DNA from: Hymenobacter sp. 15J16-1T3B
Lineage (GTDB): Bacteria; Bacteroidota; Bacteroidia; Cytophagales; Hymenobacteraceae
Direction of reading: 5' to 3'
Length of the DNA: 64,000 nt
Assembly (NCBI RefSeq): GCF_020711235.1
Contig: NZ_JAJFAV010000008.1
Span: 186,001-250,000, forward strand
Part shown: positions 28,345-37,273 of the stretch, in pieces
How the letters are laid out: every line of letters starts with the position of its first letter
Position numbering within the stretch: the stretch's first letter is position 1
The notes under the pieces: model-generated
What the model was told of the DNA's origin: nothing
Database searches by the model: none
Seen by the model: the letters and a program-made list of their open reading frames with translations, nothing else
Translations under genes and position numbers: made by a program

Positions 28345-29736
28345 ATGACTCCCCGGCTCGGATTACGCGCTAACTGGCGGCAGTTCGGCCTGCTGGTAGT
28401 GGTTAACGCCTTCGTGGGTGGTATGGTGGGGCTGGAGCGCACCATTCTGCCCCGGCTGGCCGAGCAGGAATTTCATCTGGCCGCCCGCTCGGCTATTCTG
28501 TCCTTCATTGTGGTCTTCGGGCTGACGAAGGCCGCCGCCAACTATTACGCCGGGGCTTGGGCCGGCCGCGTGGGCCGCCGCAACGTGCTGCTGCTGGGCT
28601 GGCTGCTGGGGCTACCCGTGCCGCTGCTGCTGCTTTGGGCGCCGAGCTGGGGCTGGGTTATTGCGGCCAACGTGCTGCTGGGCCTGAATCAGGGGCTGGC
28701 CTGGTCGAGCACGGTGGTGATGAAGATTGACTTGGTCGGCCCGAAGCAGCGCGGCCTGGCCATGGGCCTGAACGAATCGGCCGGCTACCTGGCCGTAGCG
28801 GCCACAGCCTTCGGCTCGGGTTGGCTAGCCACCGAGTACGGGCTGCGGCCTACCCCGTTTTACCTCGGCCTCGGGCTGGCCATTATGGGTCTACTGAGCT
28901 CCTTCTTCGTGCGCGACACCCGCCACCACGTGGCGCTGGAAGCCGCCCAGATGCCCACTGAATCGGCGGGCGGGACGCGGCTGACGTTGTGGGACGTGAC
29001 GTGGCGCCGCCCCAACCTGGGTGCCGTCACGCAGGCCGGGCTGGTCAACAACCTCAACGACGGCATGGTGTGGGGCCTGCTGCCGCTGCTGCTGGCCGGC
29101 AAGGGCTTTTCACTGACCCAGATCGGGACGGTGGCGGCGGTATACCCGGCCGTGTGGGGCCTGGGCCAACTCGTGACCGGTCCGCTGGCCGACCACGTCT
29201 GCAAAAAGCACCTGCTGTTCGGCGGTATGCTGCTGCAGGGCGCAGTATTGCTGGCCATGCTGGGGGCGGCTTCGTACCCGGCGTTTCTGGGGCTGGCCGC
29301 GCTGCTCGGGGCGGGTACGGCGCTGGTGTATCCCACCTTCCTGGCTGCCATTGCGGAAGATGCCCCGGCAACTCAACGCGCCCGCAGCGTGGGCATCTTC
29401 CGCCTCTGGCGCGACGCGGGCTACGCCGTCGGCGCCCTGCTGACCGGCGTGCTGGCCGACGCCCTAGGCCTGGAAGCGGCCGTAGCTGCCATTGGTGGGC
29501 TAACGCTGCTGTCGGCCCTAATTATTCAACAGCGCATGTACTGCGTGTCGACCGTGGAAAGCTCGGATGGAACAGCAGGACGCCGCACCGATCCACTCCT
29601 GCCATCCACCCACTTGTTAACCCGTTCACGCAGGATGGCAGCCCGAGTCACGGCCCTGCCGTCGCCAGTTGACTCAACTTTTTCACTTACCTCAGTGTGC
29701 CAGCAGTACTACGAGCCATACCCCTGCTCCTGCTGA
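28345..29736 (+). CDS. MFS transporter with an abnormal C-terminal tail
   Basis: A 463-residue protein with about twelve hydrophobic segments up to residue 395 and MFS features such as AGAWAGRVGRRNVLL (loop 2-3) and GPLADHVCKKHLL (loop 8-9). The last 65 residues (from about 398) are not membrane protein: they are Ser/Arg-rich and end in a CQQYYEPYPCSC segment that looks like part of DUF983. The native gene probably ended near residue 400 and was joined to foreign sequence. The substrate is unknown; the operon suggests a sulfur compound or a by-product. Confidence 0.8.
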   Translation: MTPRLGLRANWRQFGLLVVVNAFVGGMVGLERTILPRLAEQEFHLAARSAILSFIVVFGLTKAAANYYAGAWAGRVGRRNVLLLGWLLGLPVPLLLLWAPSWGWVIAANVLLGLNQGLAWSSTVVMKIDLVGPKQRGLAMGLNESAGYLAVAATAFGSGWLATEYGLRPTPFYLGLGLAIMGLLSSFFVRDTRHHVALEAAQMPTESAGGTRLTLWDVTWRRPNLGAVTQAGLVNNLNDGMVWGLLPLLLAGKGFSLTQIGTVAAVYPAVWGLGQLVTGPLADHVCKKHLLFGGMLLQGAVLLAMLGAASYPAFLGLAALLGAGTALVYPTFLAAIAEDAPATQRARSVGIFRLWRDAGYAVGALLTGVLADALGLEAAVAAIGGLTLLSALIIQQRMYCVSTVESSDGTAGRRTDPLLPSTHLLTRSRRMAARVTALPSPVDSTFSLTSVCQQYYEPYPCSC

Positions 29737-29742
29737 GGTGCT

Positions 29743-29976
29743 ATGTACATCAGCTACGCCTTTTTCGTGTCGATTGTAGTAGCCACAGGTCCAGCCACCC
29801 ACGTGCTTCGTCACGACCCTACCACTTGGGTGTACATCACGACGGTTATGGTAACGGCCATGCTCTTGGTGCGGTTCTCGTTTCGCTACCCGCGCATGCT
29901 CTCCCTAGTTACCGGCATTGACTCCGCCCCCGCCGTAGCAGGCCATGCCGCAAGCCTAAACGTCAGCCATACTTAA
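29743..29976 (+). pseudogene. Remnant of a DUF983 membrane protein
   Basis: Seventy-seven residues with two hydrophobic segments (MYISYAFFVSIVV and VYITTVMVTAMLLV) and the FSFRYPRML segment, matching the second half of DUF983 proteins (GAMY.SYA ... fR.SR). The same frame continues upstream through a single TGA into the tail of the MFS gene, where YYEPYPCSC lies where DUF983 proteins usually have E.GF.F. The zinc-ribbon N-terminus is missing. It is most likely a broken gene that only appears to start at this ATG. Confidence 0.45.
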
Positions 29977-30134
29977 CCTTTCTCCGCTCTTAGCCTATTT
30001 ATGTTCTGCTTGTGCCTAACGGGTGGAGTGCGTTTATGGCTGGTCTGTCCGCGAACCCACCCGTAAGCGTACCCCGCCCGCATTAGCCCTCCCTCCTCTC
30101 GTGGCGGGCTAATGACCCGCAACGGCCCGCCGCT

Positions 30135-31091
30135 TTATTTGCACTCGATGCGGCCTTGCGGCTGGTCCTGGGCTTGCAGTGACTTTTGGGTGTGGTCCCA
30201 GCTGGCATCGGCCGGGTCGAGCGCCGTGCGCAGGTAGGCCAGAATGGTTTCCCGCACAAAGGCCACGCGAGCCGGGTTTTCGTCGTCGGTTTCGGCTACG
30301 TCGTAGCCCGAAATGCCGCCCAGCATGTGGCCGCTGCCCAGCACCGTAAACAAGCACTTGGGGCCGGGGCTGCGGTGGTAGGCATCGGTGCGCCAGTCGG
30401 CCCGGGCCGAAAACCGGTCGCTCCGGTCCTGGTCGCCGGCCACCACCAGCACCGGGGCCGTCATCGAGTCAAAGGTGGTGCCGCCCAGCACCGGGTAGTG
30501 CGCGGTGGCAAACGGGGCCAGGTCGGCGCCGTTGCCGGGCGCGCCCAGCATCACCCAGGCCCGGAGCCGGGAATCTACTTGGCCGCCGGTAGTGGTGCCA
30601 GTCACAGGGTCGGTGACGCGCATCCCGGCCAATTGGCCCACCGTGTGCCCACCCATCGAGTGCCCCATGGCGGCTATCCGGGTGCGGTCCAGGCGGCCGG
30701 CCAAGCCGGGGACGGCGGCCTCTACCTGGTCGAGGTGGTCGAGGATGACGCGCATATCGTCGGCGCGGGAACTCCAAAACAGAGCACCCTCCGGACCGTT
30801 CGGGTCGAGGCCCAGGGCCTTGGAGTCCTGGTGGGTTGGCTGCACGACAACAAAGCCTTCCGCGGCAAAGTAGTCGACGAGCGGGCCATAGCCCCGCAGC
30901 GAAGACAGAAACGTGGATTGCCCGTGCCCGTGCGAAAACAGGAGAACCGGCAGGTTGCTCCCCGTGGCGGGCACCGACACCTTCAGCTGCAGGGGTACTT
31001 GCCGGCCGGGCACCGGCAATACCACCGGGCTAAACGTAAGCACCGGAGTGGGCGCGATGTTGATATTGGCAATGGAGGATTGAGTTGACAT
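30135..31091 (-). CDS. Alpha/beta hydrolase (chlorophyllase/dienelactone-hydrolase-like)
   Basis: A 318-residue alpha/beta hydrolase with the nucleophile elbow GHSMGG (S145), an oxyanion region LLFSHGHGQSTF and an extra insertion EGALFWSSRADDMRVILDHL. The fold is close to the chlorophyllase/PAF-acetylhydrolase-like esterases. No clear signal peptide is present; the frame is open to 31274, but ATG 31091 fits best. A neighbouring SDR gene lies 187 bases upstream on the same strand. The substrate is unknown. Confidence 0.82.
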   Translation of the reverse strand: MSTQSSIANINIAPTPVLTFSPVVLPVPGRQVPLQLKVSVPATGSNLPVLLFSHGHGQSTFLSSLRGYGPLVDYFAAEGFVVVQPTHQDSKALGLDPNGPEGALFWSSRADDMRVILDHLDQVEAAVPGLAGRLDRTRIAAMGHSMGGHTVGQLAGMRVTDPVTGTTTGGQVDSRLRAWVMLGAPGNGADLAPFATAHYPVLGGTTFDSMTAPVLVVAGDQDRSDRFSARADWRTDAYHRSPGPKCLFTVLGSGHMLGGISGYDVAETDDENPARVAFVRETILAYLRTALDPADASWDHTQKSLQAQDQPQGRIECK

Positions 31092-31278
31092 GACGTTTGG
31101 TGTTGGTTGATTGACAGGTATTTGATGAAAGAAATAACCGGCTGCACCCCACTGACAGCGAAGTTTCCGGCGGCTTTTTCGCGGCCGGACCGCCGTTGCC
31201 TGAGCTGGAAAACCAGGGAAAAGCCGGTTGGGAGGCGGGGCTAGGCGGTAGCTTGCTATAGGCAGCCCGCCCATGCCC

Positions 31279-32016
31279 CTACCAGGGGATGTCGCCCGTT
31301 ACCGGCGTGTTTTCCTCGCTGACAAACCGGCCCGTGGGGCCGTCTTCGCCCAGCAGGGCGTACTTGACCAGGCGGGCGGCGGCTTCTTCCACGGTGCCCG
31401 TGCCGCGGTGGTGGTTGAAGTCGGTGGCCGTGAAGCCGGGGTCCACCGCATTGACTTTCACCTTCGTCTCGCGCAGTTCGTAGGCCAGCACGATGGTGTA
31501 CATGTTCAGCGCCGCCTTGGACGTGTGATACACCGCGGCTTTGTTGGGGTAGTACTTCCAGGTCGGGTCGTTGTGCCGCGTGAGCGAGGCCATGCCCGAG
31601 CTGACGTTGACGATGCGCGGCTGCGCCGACTGTTGCAGCAAGTCCAGAAATGCTTGGGTGACGCGCACCACGCCGAACACGTTGGTGGCGTACACGTCCT
31701 CGAACACGCCGACCGCGGTGCCGGTGGCCGACTGCGGCGCCCCGCCGTTGATGCCGGCGTTGTTGATGAGCACGTCGAGCACGCCGGTTCGCTGGCCGAT
31801 GGTGGCGCGGGCGGCGTTGACGGATTCCTCGTCCGTGACATCAAGCTGCACGGCTTCGGCCTCAGATAGCCCTTCGGCCCGGAGTTGTTCGACGGCTTGC
31901 TGCCCCTTGGCCAAGCTGCGGCTGCCGATGTACACGTGGAAGCCCTGGCGCAGCAGCTGGCGGGCGGCCTCGAAGCCAATGCTTTTGTTGGCCCCGGTAA
32001 TTAAGGCGGTTTTCAT
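31279..32016 (-). CDS. Short-chain dehydrogenase/reductase
   Basis: A 245-residue classical SDR: cofactor motif TGANKSIGFEAARQL (7-21, TGxxxxIG), NNAG (about 86-89) and the catalytic YHTSKAALN (Tyr and Lys). It would oxidise or reduce a small alcohol or carbonyl with NAD(P). It is divergent from nothing close; an AraC-type regulator gene on the same strand lies upstream and may control it. Confidence 0.88.
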   Translation of the reverse strand: MKTALITGANKSIGFEAARQLLRQGFHVYIGSRSLAKGQQAVEQLRAEGLSEAEAVQLDVTDEESVNAARATIGQRTGVLDVLINNAGINGGAPQSATGTAVGVFEDVYATNVFGVVRVTQAFLDLLQQSAQPRIVNVSSGMASLTRHNDPTWKYYPNKAAVYHTSKAALNMYTIVLAYELRETKVKVNAVDPGFTATDFNHHRGTGTVEEAAARLVKYALLGEDGPTGRFVSEENTPVTGDIPW

Positions 32017-32148
32017 ACGCTTTGTGGGTTAAAAGTGCCGCGTGCCGACGGGTCCTGGTGACCGTTTGCATCCGCTTTTTGTACACCACAAAGTTCCGGC
32101 GCTACCCGGGGCCTGCGTTAAAGGGAATCAAACCAAAAAGTATGATTA

Positions 32149-33033
32149 TCAAACCTCGCTGGTTCGAAAGGCCTTCGGATTCCGGCCGGTTAGGCGCTTG
32201 AAGAAATTATTGAAGTAGGTGGGATAGTCAAACCCCAGGCCATAGGCAATGTCGGCCACGCTCCAATTGGTGTACTGCAGCAGGGCCTTGGCCTCGGCGG
32301 CCACGCGCTCGGCGATGTGCACCGACGTGGGCTTGCCGGTGACGGCTTTGACCGCGCGGTTGAGGTAGTTCACGTGCACGGCCAGCTGCTCGGCGAAGTC
32401 CTGCGCCGAGCGGGCGCGCAAGGGCTTGGCGGTGGTTTCAATGGGAAATTGCCGCTCCAGCAGGTCCAGAAACAGCTGCGTCAGGCGCAGGGCCGCGTTT
32501 TTAGCCGGCAGCCCCGCGGGCGAGGCCGGCTGGATGCGCAGGGCCTCGTGCAGCAGCAGCTCCAGGCAGGTGCCGAGCAGCTCGTTTTTGTGCGCGTATT
32601 CGCCCTGGTACACCGCCAGCATCTGCCGAAACAAGCCGGTCATGAACCCGGCCTGCTCGCTGGTCAGCGGCACGATGGGGGCGCCGTCGATCCGAAACAA
32701 CGGGGAGTGGTGCAGCAGGTCGGTCCGCGGCCGGCCCGAAAAAAACGCCTCGGTAAACAGGCAGGCGAAGCGAGTGCCGCCCGTCGTGCCTTCCGCCACA
32801 GCGTGGGGCACGTGGGGATTGGCCAGGAACAAGAAGGGACCCCGGCCGTCGAGGGTTTGCTCGCCGTAGCGGATGGTTAGGTCCCCGGGCACCAGCACCA
32901 TCTTGTAGAAGTCGCGGCGGCTCTGGGCGGGTCGGGGCGCCACGGTCCCGGCAATTTCGTACACCTTGAACCCCGTGGCCGGCAGGTCCAGGGTGTACGG
33001 TTCGACGGCTTGCGTGGGCGGGTTGATTTCCAT
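32149..33033 (-). CDS. AraC-family transcription regulator
   Basis: A 294-residue protein with an N-terminal cupin-like sensor domain (1-170) and a C-terminal AraC DNA-binding domain (about 190-294): HVNYLNRAVKAVTGKPTSVHIAERV and WSVADIAYGLGFDYPTYFNNFFKRLTGRNPKAFR. ATG 33033 starts a sensible protein; an upstream frame extension is rich in Gly/Leu and not of the family. It lies 132 bases upstream of the SDR gene on the same strand, so it probably controls that gene and the hydrolase beyond it. Confidence 0.88.
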   Translation of the reverse strand: MEINPPTQAVEPYTLDLPATGFKVYEIAGTVAPRPAQSRRDFYKMVLVPGDLTIRYGEQTLDGRGPFLFLANPHVPHAVAEGTTGGTRFACLFTEAFFSGRPRTDLLHHSPLFRIDGAPIVPLTSEQAGFMTGLFRQMLAVYQGEYAHKNELLGTCLELLLHEALRIQPASPAGLPAKNAALRLTQLFLDLLERQFPIETTAKPLRARSAQDFAEQLAVHVNYLNRAVKAVTGKPTSVHIAERVAAEAKALLQYTNWSVADIAYGLGFDYPTYFNNFFKRLTGRNPKAFRTSEV

Positions 33034-33419
33034 GTCCAAAAGTAATAAAATCAAACCTAAAAGACAGCCGAGCGAAGGCTGTCCTCCGCGCACAAGGCCG
33101 GCCTGACGAGCTTCCTCAGAAAGGGACCAAGCGGCGGGGCCAGCCCAGCCGGCAAGTCGAGCAGGCGGCATTCCGCCTGGGCCAGCCGCTCGGCGGGCAC
33201 CGGAATCTGGCCGCCCTGGCGGGTGAAGAGGAAGCGAACCAGGGCGGTGAACGCGCGCAGTTCTTCCTGCTGTTGGGCGCGGTTTGTTCCCAATGCTCGG
33301 CGTTGCCCGAGGCTGGGCCAGGCAGATGATACGTTGGCCCCCCGTGAAGATGCACCTGGGGTAAAACGCCGGGGCAGCGTGGCACGTTATACCCCGAAAC
33401 TCCCGTATACCTCCCTCCT
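33034..33419. other. Intergenic region, no convincing gene
   Basis: This 386-base region lies between the AraC-type gene and the DUF72 gene. A 78-codon minus-strand frame (33057-33293) exists but shows no recognised pattern. The final 60 bases upstream of 33420 are expected to carry the DUF72 promoter; nothing sharp was seen. Confidence 0.4.
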
Positions 33420-34178
33420 ATGCCTGCCCTCCTTGGCACCCTGCGCACGGGCACCAGCGGCATCGTCGTGCCCGGCCCGAAGGCCACCTTTCCGGAGGCC
33501 TACCAGGCGACGAGCCGCCTCACCTACTACGCCACCCTGTTTAACTCGGTGGAGATTAACAGCACCTTCTACCGCATCCCCCAGCCCAAAACGTTTGCGG
33601 CCTGGGCCGCTGAAACCGGCCCTGCGTTTGACTTTACCCTCAAGCTGTGGCGCGATATTACGCACACCACCGCGCTTGCGGAGAACCTCTCCGGCGTGGT
33701 CCGCTTTCTAGAGGCAGCACGTGCGTTGGGCACCAAAAAAGGATGCCTGCTCATTCAGTTTCCGCCCAGCAACACCATTCGCCAGCTGCACGCGGTCAAT
33801 GCCCTCTTGACTGCGCTGGCCGCGGCAGACCCCGCCCACGAGTGGCGCAAAGCGGTGGAGTTTCGCCACCCCAGCTGGTATGCCGATGATGCGTTTGAGA
33901 TGCTGGACCACCACGGCGCCAGCCTCGTGCTGCACGACAAAGGGCCCGCCCGAAACGCCCAGCTCAACGAGGGAGCAGACTTTGTGTATATGCGCTTCCA
34001 TGGCCCGCAGGGAAACTACCGGGAGTCCTACGAGCGCGGCTTTCTGTACGACCAAGCCGAGCAGATACACGACTACCTCCACGAGGGGAAAGACGTGTAT
34101 GCCTACTTCAACAACACCATGGGCGCCGCGTTTGACAATGCCCAAGACCTGTACCGGCTGGTGGCTGAGCGGGCATGA
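33420..34178 (+). CDS. DUF72 family protein (YecE-like)
   Basis: A 252-residue protein of the DUF72 family, a TIM-barrel-like fold of unknown function. Recognised segments are TSGIVVPG, YYATLFNSVEINSTFYRIPQPKTF, FDFTLKLWRDITHT, LIQFPPSN and the closing VYMRFHGP and DVYAYFNNT. Length is normal. It is followed by a decayed serine recombinase, so the region to its right is an old insertion site. Confidence 0.9.
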   Translation: MPALLGTLRTGTSGIVVPGPKATFPEAYQATSRLTYYATLFNSVEINSTFYRIPQPKTFAAWAAETGPAFDFTLKLWRDITHTTALAENLSGVVRFLEAARALGTKKGCLLIQFPPSNTIRQLHAVNALLTALAAADPAHEWRKAVEFRHPSWYADDAFEMLDHHGASLVLHDKGPARNAQLNEGADFVYMRFHGPQGNYRESYERGFLYDQAEQIHDYLHEGKDVYAYFNNTMGAAFDNAQDLYRLVAERA

Positions 34179-34300
34179 GCTGTACGACGCGCGTCTGGGG
34201 CAAGGTGGCGCTAGTTTCCAGGGCCAGGTCGTGTTGAGCCACGGCGCGGATCCGTCTGGGTAAACCCTGCTTTTGCCGGTATCGTCCGTTAACGGATACG

Positions 34301-35584
34301 GCGGTTATTTACACCCGCTTCTCCACTAAAGAACAAGCTGATACTAACCAGAGCTTGGATCTTCAAAAGAAGAAATGCTTGGTGTATGCCCAAGCTCGTG
34401 GATACACGTTTTAGAACACTTTGGCGGCACTTATGAAAGCGCCAAAAGCGATGGTCGCAAGAAAATTTCTCGCATGCTGAAGTGTGTTCAGCAGAAAGCG
34501 AACCACATTAGTTGCATCATCGTCCTAAGCCCTGATCGATTCTCCCGTACGGATGGTGAGGCCATAGCCCTAAACGAAAAGCTCCGCAGTCTAGGCGTCG
34601 CTGTTGAGTTCGTTACTCAACAGACAGATACCAGTGACGATGGGACGGTTGGTTCAAAATTTTGGCTCCTTAATAAGCCACGCAGATAACCAAGTGCGCA
34701 AAGAGCGAGCAGTTATGGGCATAACTGAGCGGCTTCGCCGAGGATATTGGACGTTCAACACACCCTTAGGTTATACCAAGATTATCGAAGGCAACGAGCC
34801 AAGAATTACCATTAATGAACAGGGCTAGCTGCTACGCAAAGCATTTCTACTAAAGCTCGACAACACTCAGCTCGTTACGCGGCTTCGCAAGCGTGGCGTG
34901 AAACTATCAGAAAAGCTTCTGACGCAAACTTTTCAAAATCCGTTCTACTGTGGCCTAATCACATCAAGTTTGCAGGATGGTCAGGTAGTAGCAGGACGCC
35001 ACGAAGCCATGATCAGCCCTGAGCGGTTTATGCAGCTCAACAATATGCAACAACAGCAAGAGCACAGTCACGCCCATGCGAAAGAAGTACCGCCTGTTCC
35101 GCTGAAGCACCACGTGACGTGTCACCGCTGTGGCAAACCACTTACAGGTTACCAAGCCAAGAAGAAACAGCTTTGGTATTACAAGTGCAACACCATTGGT
35201 TGTAAGCTTAACGTAAGCGCCCGCCAACTGCACAGTCCTTATCATGAGTTGCTCGGCAGCTACGACCTATCTCCACAGTTAGTGGCCCCACTGAAAGCTA
35301 TAACTGTCGGTGTATTTCAGCAACTCTACCACGAAAGCGTCCAGGAGCGGAAAGCCATTCAAGCGGCACTGAAGCAGGTGCAACAGAAGCTGGAAAAAAT
35401 GGAGGAGCGGTACGCCATTGGAGAATTAGGTCGAACCACTAACGAGAAGTTCAGCCGCAAAATAATAACCTCCGACCTGCAACCGCTGGCGGTTCGATAC
35501 GCTCGTTTAGGTTCTGACTTATCGAACCTCGAATCATATGTCTATTTCGCTGTCGATATGACGACTAACTTACCGATTATGTGA
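34301..35584 (+). pseudogene. Decayed large serine recombinase
   Basis: The remains of a resolvase/invertase-type recombinase in three frames. The catalytic start (AVIYTRFSTKEQADTNQSLDLQ..., 34301-34411) holds the nucleophile Ser in RFSTKEQ, but lacks an initiation codon. A first frameshift near 34412 leads to LEHFGGTYESAKSDGR...SPDRFSRTDGEAI, a second near 34645 to SHADNQVRKERAVMGITERL, and a TGA-type or TAG stop interrupts the gene at 34826-34828 before the zinc-ribbon and coiled-coil part (34829-35584, with CHRCGKPLTGY). At least two frameshifts and one nonsense codon make it non-functional. Confidence 0.82.
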
Positions 35585-35981
35585 AAGAAAGCTGATTTAC
35601 CCACTCGACAATTACTCCAACAAATGATCCATCCAAACGGCATCGCCTTTGCTCCGAAAATTGGTCTTTATCGACCCGGGCGAGCTAACACAATCTTTAG
35701 AACAACGTCTTCATTCACAGCAAGTAACAGCAAACAAAAAATCGGATCTAACACGATTACCCGTGCTAAATCCGATTTGGTGGGCCCAACAAGTGAATTA
35801 TCGCACTGTTGGCGCCAGGATTTAGAAGCAATTGCGGCCTTTAGCCGCCTCGTCAATCTCGACGATTTTACCACTTAGTGGCAGCAGGGCGTGACGTAAT
35901 GAAGCCGCCAACTTTGCCCCTGCTGCGGCCGTCAAGGCCCGTGCCCCGACAGTTCCGATCAAAGACCGGAGCTGTCAGGAA
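35585..35981. other. Remnant sequence after the recombinase
   Basis: No credible gene is seen in this 397-base stretch; an 84-codon plus-strand frame crosses an inverted repeat and resembles nothing. It probably contains the outer edge of the old insertion. Confidence 0.45.
35739..35778. repeat. Inverted repeat in the recombinase remnant
   Basis: Seventeen-base arms (35739-35755 and 35762-35778) with two mismatches, AAATCGGATCTAACACG against its complement. It begins in a short A-run and ends in TTT, so it can act as a bidirectional terminator, or it may be part of the insertion end. Confidence 0.55.
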
Positions 35982-36596
35982 TCAGGATTGATCCTGCTGT
36001 TTTATCTTTTTTTCGCTAAACCGGGGAAAGGCAAAATAGACGTATAACAACACCACGGGGATGATGCTGAACGGTACGCTCCACAAACAAACGAGCAAGG
36101 CCGCCAGGTGCAACGCCGGCGCAATAGCATATTCTTTTGTCAGCAGCCGAATGAGCCGTTTATCGGTATCGTCTTCCACCAGCTCGTCCCTGCTGGTGGC
36201 GTACCACCAGGTACAGTTATACAGCAAGGTCATCATCAGCAAGGTCCCGTGGTAAATCAGGGCGGCCGTCCGTTCGTCTGGTTTGCCGATATGACGGGCT
36301 AGCAGGCCGGTGGTGAAAGACTGCAGGGTAACAAACATCAAAAACAGAATATTCAGGATCAGCAGGTACTGATCCGTCTGCTTGAGGTATCCAAACATGT
36401 TGTGGTGGTTGGACCAGGCAATGCAGATGAACAGGAAAGATGCCGCGAAGGCCGCGTAATGGGGCCAGAGTTTTACCAGCTCCGGCAGCAAGTTCGTTTC
36501 GGGCTTCGGCAGCTCGGTGGCCAGCAAGGTGGCCGCAATAGCCAGAACGGCGTCGCTGAAATATTCGAGCCGATCCGTTGGTCGATGGTTGTGCAT
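35982..36596 (-). CDS. TMEM175-family potassium channel protein (DUF1211)
   Basis: A 204-residue membrane protein with six hydrophobic segments. The first carries the family signature RLEYFSDAVLAIAATLL (about 9-25), where the Ile/Leu constriction of bacterial TMEM175 lies; the WSNHHNMF segment (about 61-68) is also typical. These proteins form potassium-permeable tetramers. Bacterial members carry one copy of the repeat, as here. It stands alone. Confidence 0.87.
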   Translation of the reverse strand: MHNHRPTDRLEYFSDAVLAIAATLLATELPKPETNLLPELVKLWPHYAAFAASFLFICIAWSNHHNMFGYLKQTDQYLLILNILFLMFVTLQSFTTGLLARHIGKPDERTAALIYHGTLLMMTLLYNCTWWYATSRDELVEDDTDKRLIRLLTKEYAIAPALHLAALLVCLWSVPFSIIPVVLLYVYFAFPRFSEKKIKQQDQS

Positions 36597-36642
36597 ACGC
36601 GTTGTTCAACATGCAATAGCCTGAAAACCAAAAGCAACCAGT

Positions 36643-36697
36643 AAAACGTCGACCCCAACGGGGGCGCTGACGGCGCCCCCGTTGGGGTCGACGTTTT
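36643..36697. terminator. Strong bidirectional terminator
   Basis: Twenty-five-base perfect arms (36643-36667 with 36673-36697), a 5-base loop, four A before and four T after. It ends the minus-strand unit of the two genes beyond 36701 and isolates the TMEM175 gene. Confidence 0.85.
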
Positions 36698-36700
36698 AGG

Positions 36701-37267
36701 CTACTCCTGGTTCAACTGGCGCTTACGCCGGTTTTTCCGTTTGAGCAGCATGATACCGGCCGTTAGGAGCAACGCCGTCGTCGCGGTATTCCGGATAAAG
36801 CCCGCGCGGTTATACTTCCATTCGGCGCGCCAGCCCCGCTCAATCCAAGGATTGGGCAGAATGCCGTGCACTAAATCATCCAACTTGCCTTGAATGGTGT
36901 CGACGCGGTCGGCCAGAATGAGCGTCATCCAGTGCGTGGCGGTGGCTTCGCTGTACTTGTAGGCAAAGCGGCGGATGGCCCCGCTCAGGCCGATGGGCGG
37001 CGTCGAGGTGCCGAACACCCGCGTCACACCAGGCCGCTCGATGGAATGCAGAATTTCCATGTCCAGCGGCTGCTGGGGGGCCTTTTCGTAATCGAGCCGC
37101 TCGTGGTCCGCCCCGTTGCTATGCTTCATGGGGTAGGTGGGGTCGTTGTCCGGGTCGGCATCCATACCCCAGCCGGGTATCTCGGCGGCGCGAACCATGT
37201 TGCGCTGGGCGATGATGCGGTCCTGCCCCGCCGCAATGCGGTCTTCCAATGCGTTTTTCATGAGCAT
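36701..37267 (-). CDS. Unknown protein with one C-terminal membrane anchor
   Basis: A 188-residue protein. Residues 1-145 are hydrophilic and mixed, with a WGMDADPDNDPTYPMKHSNG segment; residues about 156-175 (NTATTALLLTAGIMLLKRK) form a single transmembrane helix followed by a very basic end. It is translated 6 bases after the alcohol dehydrogenase gene, so the two are coupled and may work together. ATG 37261 is the alternative start. No family name could be given. Confidence 0.78.
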   Translation of the reverse strand: MLMKNALEDRIAAGQDRIIAQRNMVRAAEIPGWGMDADPDNDPTYPMKHSNGADHERLDYEKAPQQPLDMEILHSIERPGVTRVFGTSTPPIGLSGAIRRFAYKYSEATATHWMTLILADRVDTIQGKLDDLVHGILPNPWIERGWRAEWKYNRAGFIRNTATTALLLTAGIMLLKRKNRRKRQLNQE

Positions 37268-37273
37268 GAGGGG

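Noticed and set aside
33057-33293. A 78-codon minus-strand frame upstream of the AraC-type gene
   Set aside because: The composition is possible for a gene, but nothing supports it: no family pattern, no signal and no clear spacing.
35624-35878. An 84-codon plus-strand frame after the recombinase
   Set aside because: It crosses a 17-base inverted repeat and resembles no protein.
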